DNA from: an uncultured Ruminococcus sp.
Lineage (GTDB): Bacteria; Bacillota; Clostridia; Oscillospirales; Acutalibacteraceae
Direction of reading: 5' to 3'
Length of the DNA: 64,000 nt
Assembly (NCBI GenBank): GCA_902802105.1
Contig: CADCKR010000001.1
Coordinates: forward strand, 33,222-97,221
Under the pieces are notes generated by a model. That model did not search any database, was not told the DNA's origin, and saw only the letters and a list, made by a program, of their open reading frames with translations. A program made the position numbers and the translations under genes. Positions 62,432 through 64,000 of this stretch are shown piece after piece. Each line of letters opens with the position of its first letter. The stretch's first letter is position 1.

Positions 62432-62459
62432 TTGCCCCGATGCCGGTGCGCCGGGGCAA
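62432..62459 (+). terminator. Hairpin after tRNA-Pro
   Basis: TTGCCCCG and CGGGGCAA form a stem 4 bp after the tRNA; the tail is A-rich, so termination strength is uncertain. Confidence 0.55.
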
Positions 62460-62491
62460 AATAACATAAATATAGTTTATCATATTGATAG

Positions 62492-62565
<74 letters not shown>

Positions 62566-62570
62566 GAGAC

Positions 62571-62593
62571 GCCCCGACACAATGTGTCGGGGC
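62571..62593 (+). terminator. Hairpin after tRNA-Val(GAC)
   Basis: Perfect 10-bp GC-rich stem GCCCCGACAC/GTGTCGGGGC with an AAT loop, then TTAATG. Confidence 0.65.
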
Positions 62594-62665
62594 TTAATGA
62601 ATAGTGAATAATGAATAACTATAGTGATGCGCCAAGGGGCATTTCTGTATTATTCATTATATTAT
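62594..62665. repeat. AT-rich palindrome between the tRNA-Val genes
   Basis: Arms built on ATAATGAATAA enclose GCGCCAAGGGGC. The same design recurs at 62776-62855. Confidence 0.6.
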
Positions 62666-62669
62666 ATCC

Positions 62670-62743
62670 GGAGGCTTAGCTCAGCTGGTCAGAGCGCCTG
62701 CTTCACACGCAGGAGGTCGCTGGTTCGAGCCCAGTAGTCTCCA
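62670..62743 (+). tRNA. tRNA-Val (anticodon CAC)
   Basis: Same acceptor as the GAC gene; anticodon stem CCTGC/GCAGG with loop TTCACAC; T arm GGTTCGAGCCC. CCA not encoded. Confidence 0.94.
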
Positions 62744-62747
62744 GAAA

Positions 62748-62773
62748 ACCCCCGGCACTGATGTGCCGGGGGT
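62748..62773 (+). terminator. Hairpin after tRNA-Val(CAC)
   Basis: ACCCCCGGCAC and GTGCCGGGGGT pair perfectly around TGAT; then TGCTTAATG. Confidence 0.65.
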
Positions 62774-62775
62774 TG

Positions 62776-62855
62776 CTTAATGACGAATAGTGAATAGAGA
62801 ACAGCTTACAGCAAAGCGCCAAGGGCGCTTTTGTACTATTCTCTATTCACTATTA
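62776..62855. repeat. AT-rich palindrome after the tRNA genes
   Basis: Perfect 16-bp arms (62786-62801 and 62839-62854) enclose AAGCGCCAAGGGCGCTT. The gap 62774-63345 otherwise holds a GCAACACAGCACAAAGA single arm near 62896, the repeat at 63182 and AT-rich sequence in which I see no gene. Confidence 0.7.
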
Positions 62856-63181
62856 TTTTTTCTTTATTTACTAAAGGCAGAACCGCTGCCGTTAAGGCAA
62901 CACAGCACAAAGACCGCCTAACGGCTTAGCGCCACATCTGCTGCACCCGAAGGAAGTGCCCTTGGGGTACACTTTTTCCGTTATCTTGCACAGAAATCCC
63001 TCGACAATGAGCAGATCGGGAGCAGCTGTTTGACGATGCAGTTTTGCTGACAAAACAACATTATATGTTGAATTTTATAAGCATTTATGATATGATTATT
63101 TATGAGATAATGGACGAAAAATGGAGTATTCGGCCGATAGCGGAAAATTAAATGTAAAATATGAAAAGTTAAAATAAATAT

Positions 63182-63322
63182 AAGTAAACCAGCGTCTGTA
63201 AAAGAAGCTTCGGCAAAAGACCTCTGATTTATGTTCTTCTACGGCAATAACTAAGGAATGAACCGAACAAAGCGAGCGTAAACGAGCAGAGCAGGCACGG
63301 GTTCGGCAGCTTGCCGCCGATC
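63182..63322. repeat. CTAAGGAATGA/GTAAACGAGC repeat, copy 2
   Basis: Direct copy of the unit at 52887-53033, diverged in the middle; it ends 24 bp before the EAL gene start and includes part of its upstream region. Confidence 0.65.
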
Positions 63323-63345
63323 ACAATATAGAAGGAAGGGCTGTC

Positions 63346-63921
63346 ATGGGAAGAAATCTTGAAGAATTTATCATAAAGAATTTTAAAAAAGCGATGGAAT
63401 ATCACGAGATACAGACATTCTATCAGCCTGTTATACGCACGTCTTCAAGGCAGCTTTGCAGCTTTGAGGCACTTGCAAGATGGATCGACCCAGAGATAGG
63501 TATGATCTATCCGAATGAGTTCATCCCTGTGTTAGAAAAGGAGGGGCTGATACATCTTCTTGATGCCACGATCATCCGGCAGGTTTGTGCCCGCCTTCGC
63601 AGCTCCGTTGCCAACGGGGAAACTCCGATCCCTGTATCTGTCAACCTTTCACGCCTCGATTTTACACTCTGCGATATTTTTACCGTCGCAGACAATATAA
63701 TCAGCGATTACCAGCTCCCGCATGACTTTATTTATTTTGAGATAACAGAAAGTGTCATAGCAGAGGAAAAGGAGCTTCTGATGGGGATAGTGGACAGGTT
63801 CCGTTCTGCCGGCTATCAGATATGGATGGACGATTTCGGAAGCGCCTATTCATCCCTGAATGTACTCAAGGAGTTCTCCTTTGACGAGCTTAAACTTGAT
63901 ATGATACTATTTCATTTTTAA
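63346..63921 (+). pseudogene. EAL-domain c-di-GMP phosphodiesterase, truncated
   Basis: A 191-residue frame. FEALARW (EAL), VSVNLSR, FEITES and WMDDFGSAYSSL are intact active-site blocks, ending ELKLDMILFHF and a stop at 63919. A full EAL domain runs about 50-70 residues further, including the last metal/base-supporting Glu in an EGVE-like motif, so c-di-GMP hydrolysis is doubtful. The sequence after the stop is AT-rich and does not continue the domain in another frame. The start lies where the EAL part of GGDEF-EAL proteins begins, with AAGGAAGGG upstream. It may still bind c-di-GMP, or be dead. Confidence 0.65.
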
Positions 63922-64000
63922 ATGGTAGATAAAATCCAATCTCTTGCAGTAATGCTTTTGACAGTATCAGTCGTTAAATTGCAAATGGTATCGGCGAGTC

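Noticed and set aside
62594-62855. CRISPR array near the tRNA genes
   Set aside because: The repeats are two palindromes separated by tRNA genes, with no regular spacing or spacers, and no cas genes are in the window.

Overview
The window looks like a chromosomal segment of a low-to-moderate GC gut Clostridium, most likely a Ruminococcus-type member of the Oscillospiraceae. The basis is the Firmicutes gene set (Prp with N-terminally extended bL27, Mini-III, MrnC/Obg order, meso-DAP-type MurE), the secreted type I pullulanase with CBM26 and MucBP modules, and Big_2/transglutaminase surface proteins. This is inference from gene content; no search was run.

Layout. 0-6.2 kb (mostly minus): start of a lipoprotein gene, a Pro/Gln-rich membrane protein, murE-murF, a small membrane protein, leuC-leuD. 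6.2-16.1 kb: a DHHW-family protein, a Nudix protein, aminotransferase-trpS, an aldolase-like enzyme, mrp, and tcdA-YtxH-like-prmA. 16.4-29.0 kb (plus): GtrA, FAD oxidoreductase and polytopic glycosyltransferase, pth, mfd, a second Pro/Gln-rich membrane protein, lgt, and a first acetolactate synthase pair. 29.2-40.0 kb (minus): one compact operon of phage head, packaging and baseplate genes. 40.4-49.5 kb (plus): a very large secreted pullulanase, then a MarR regulator with a heterodimeric ABC exporter. 49.6-58.4 kb (minus): mrnC, obg, rpmA, prp, rplU, a Big_2-transglutaminase protein, and an ilvB-ilvN-ilvC operon. 58.9-64 kb (plus): rsmD-coaD, a coiled-coil protein, a membrane transglutaminase, three tRNA genes and a truncated EAL protein.

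The most unusual region is the phage-like operon. It encodes both terminase subunits, portal, protease/scaffold-like protein, decoration-like protein, major capsid protein, connectors, a tube-like protein and a Mu/PBSX-type baseplate (LysM-like, hub, spike, gp25-like, J and I proteins). I see no tail sheath, tape-measure, integrase, replication, repressor, lysis or tail-fibre gene. The frames are intact and tightly overlapping, and a palindrome lies at the predicted start of transcription. It may be a domesticated particle (gene-transfer-agent-like or killer-particle-like) with a very short tail, or a deletion remnant.

The second theme is dense small repeats. One family with terminal inverted repeats around GGAAATCAATTTT occurs, whole or in part, at about ten intergenic sites. 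A palindrome beginning ATACTAATACC sits at most convergent gene ends and looks like a bidirectional terminator. Further families lie near 6.4, 49.5, 52.9, 62.6 and 63.2 kb. Most transcription units also show near-consensus housekeeping promoters and hairpin terminators.

Branched-chain amino acid synthesis is well represented (leuCD, ilvC and two complete acetolactate synthases), each ilv unit behind a strong promoter with almost no leader.
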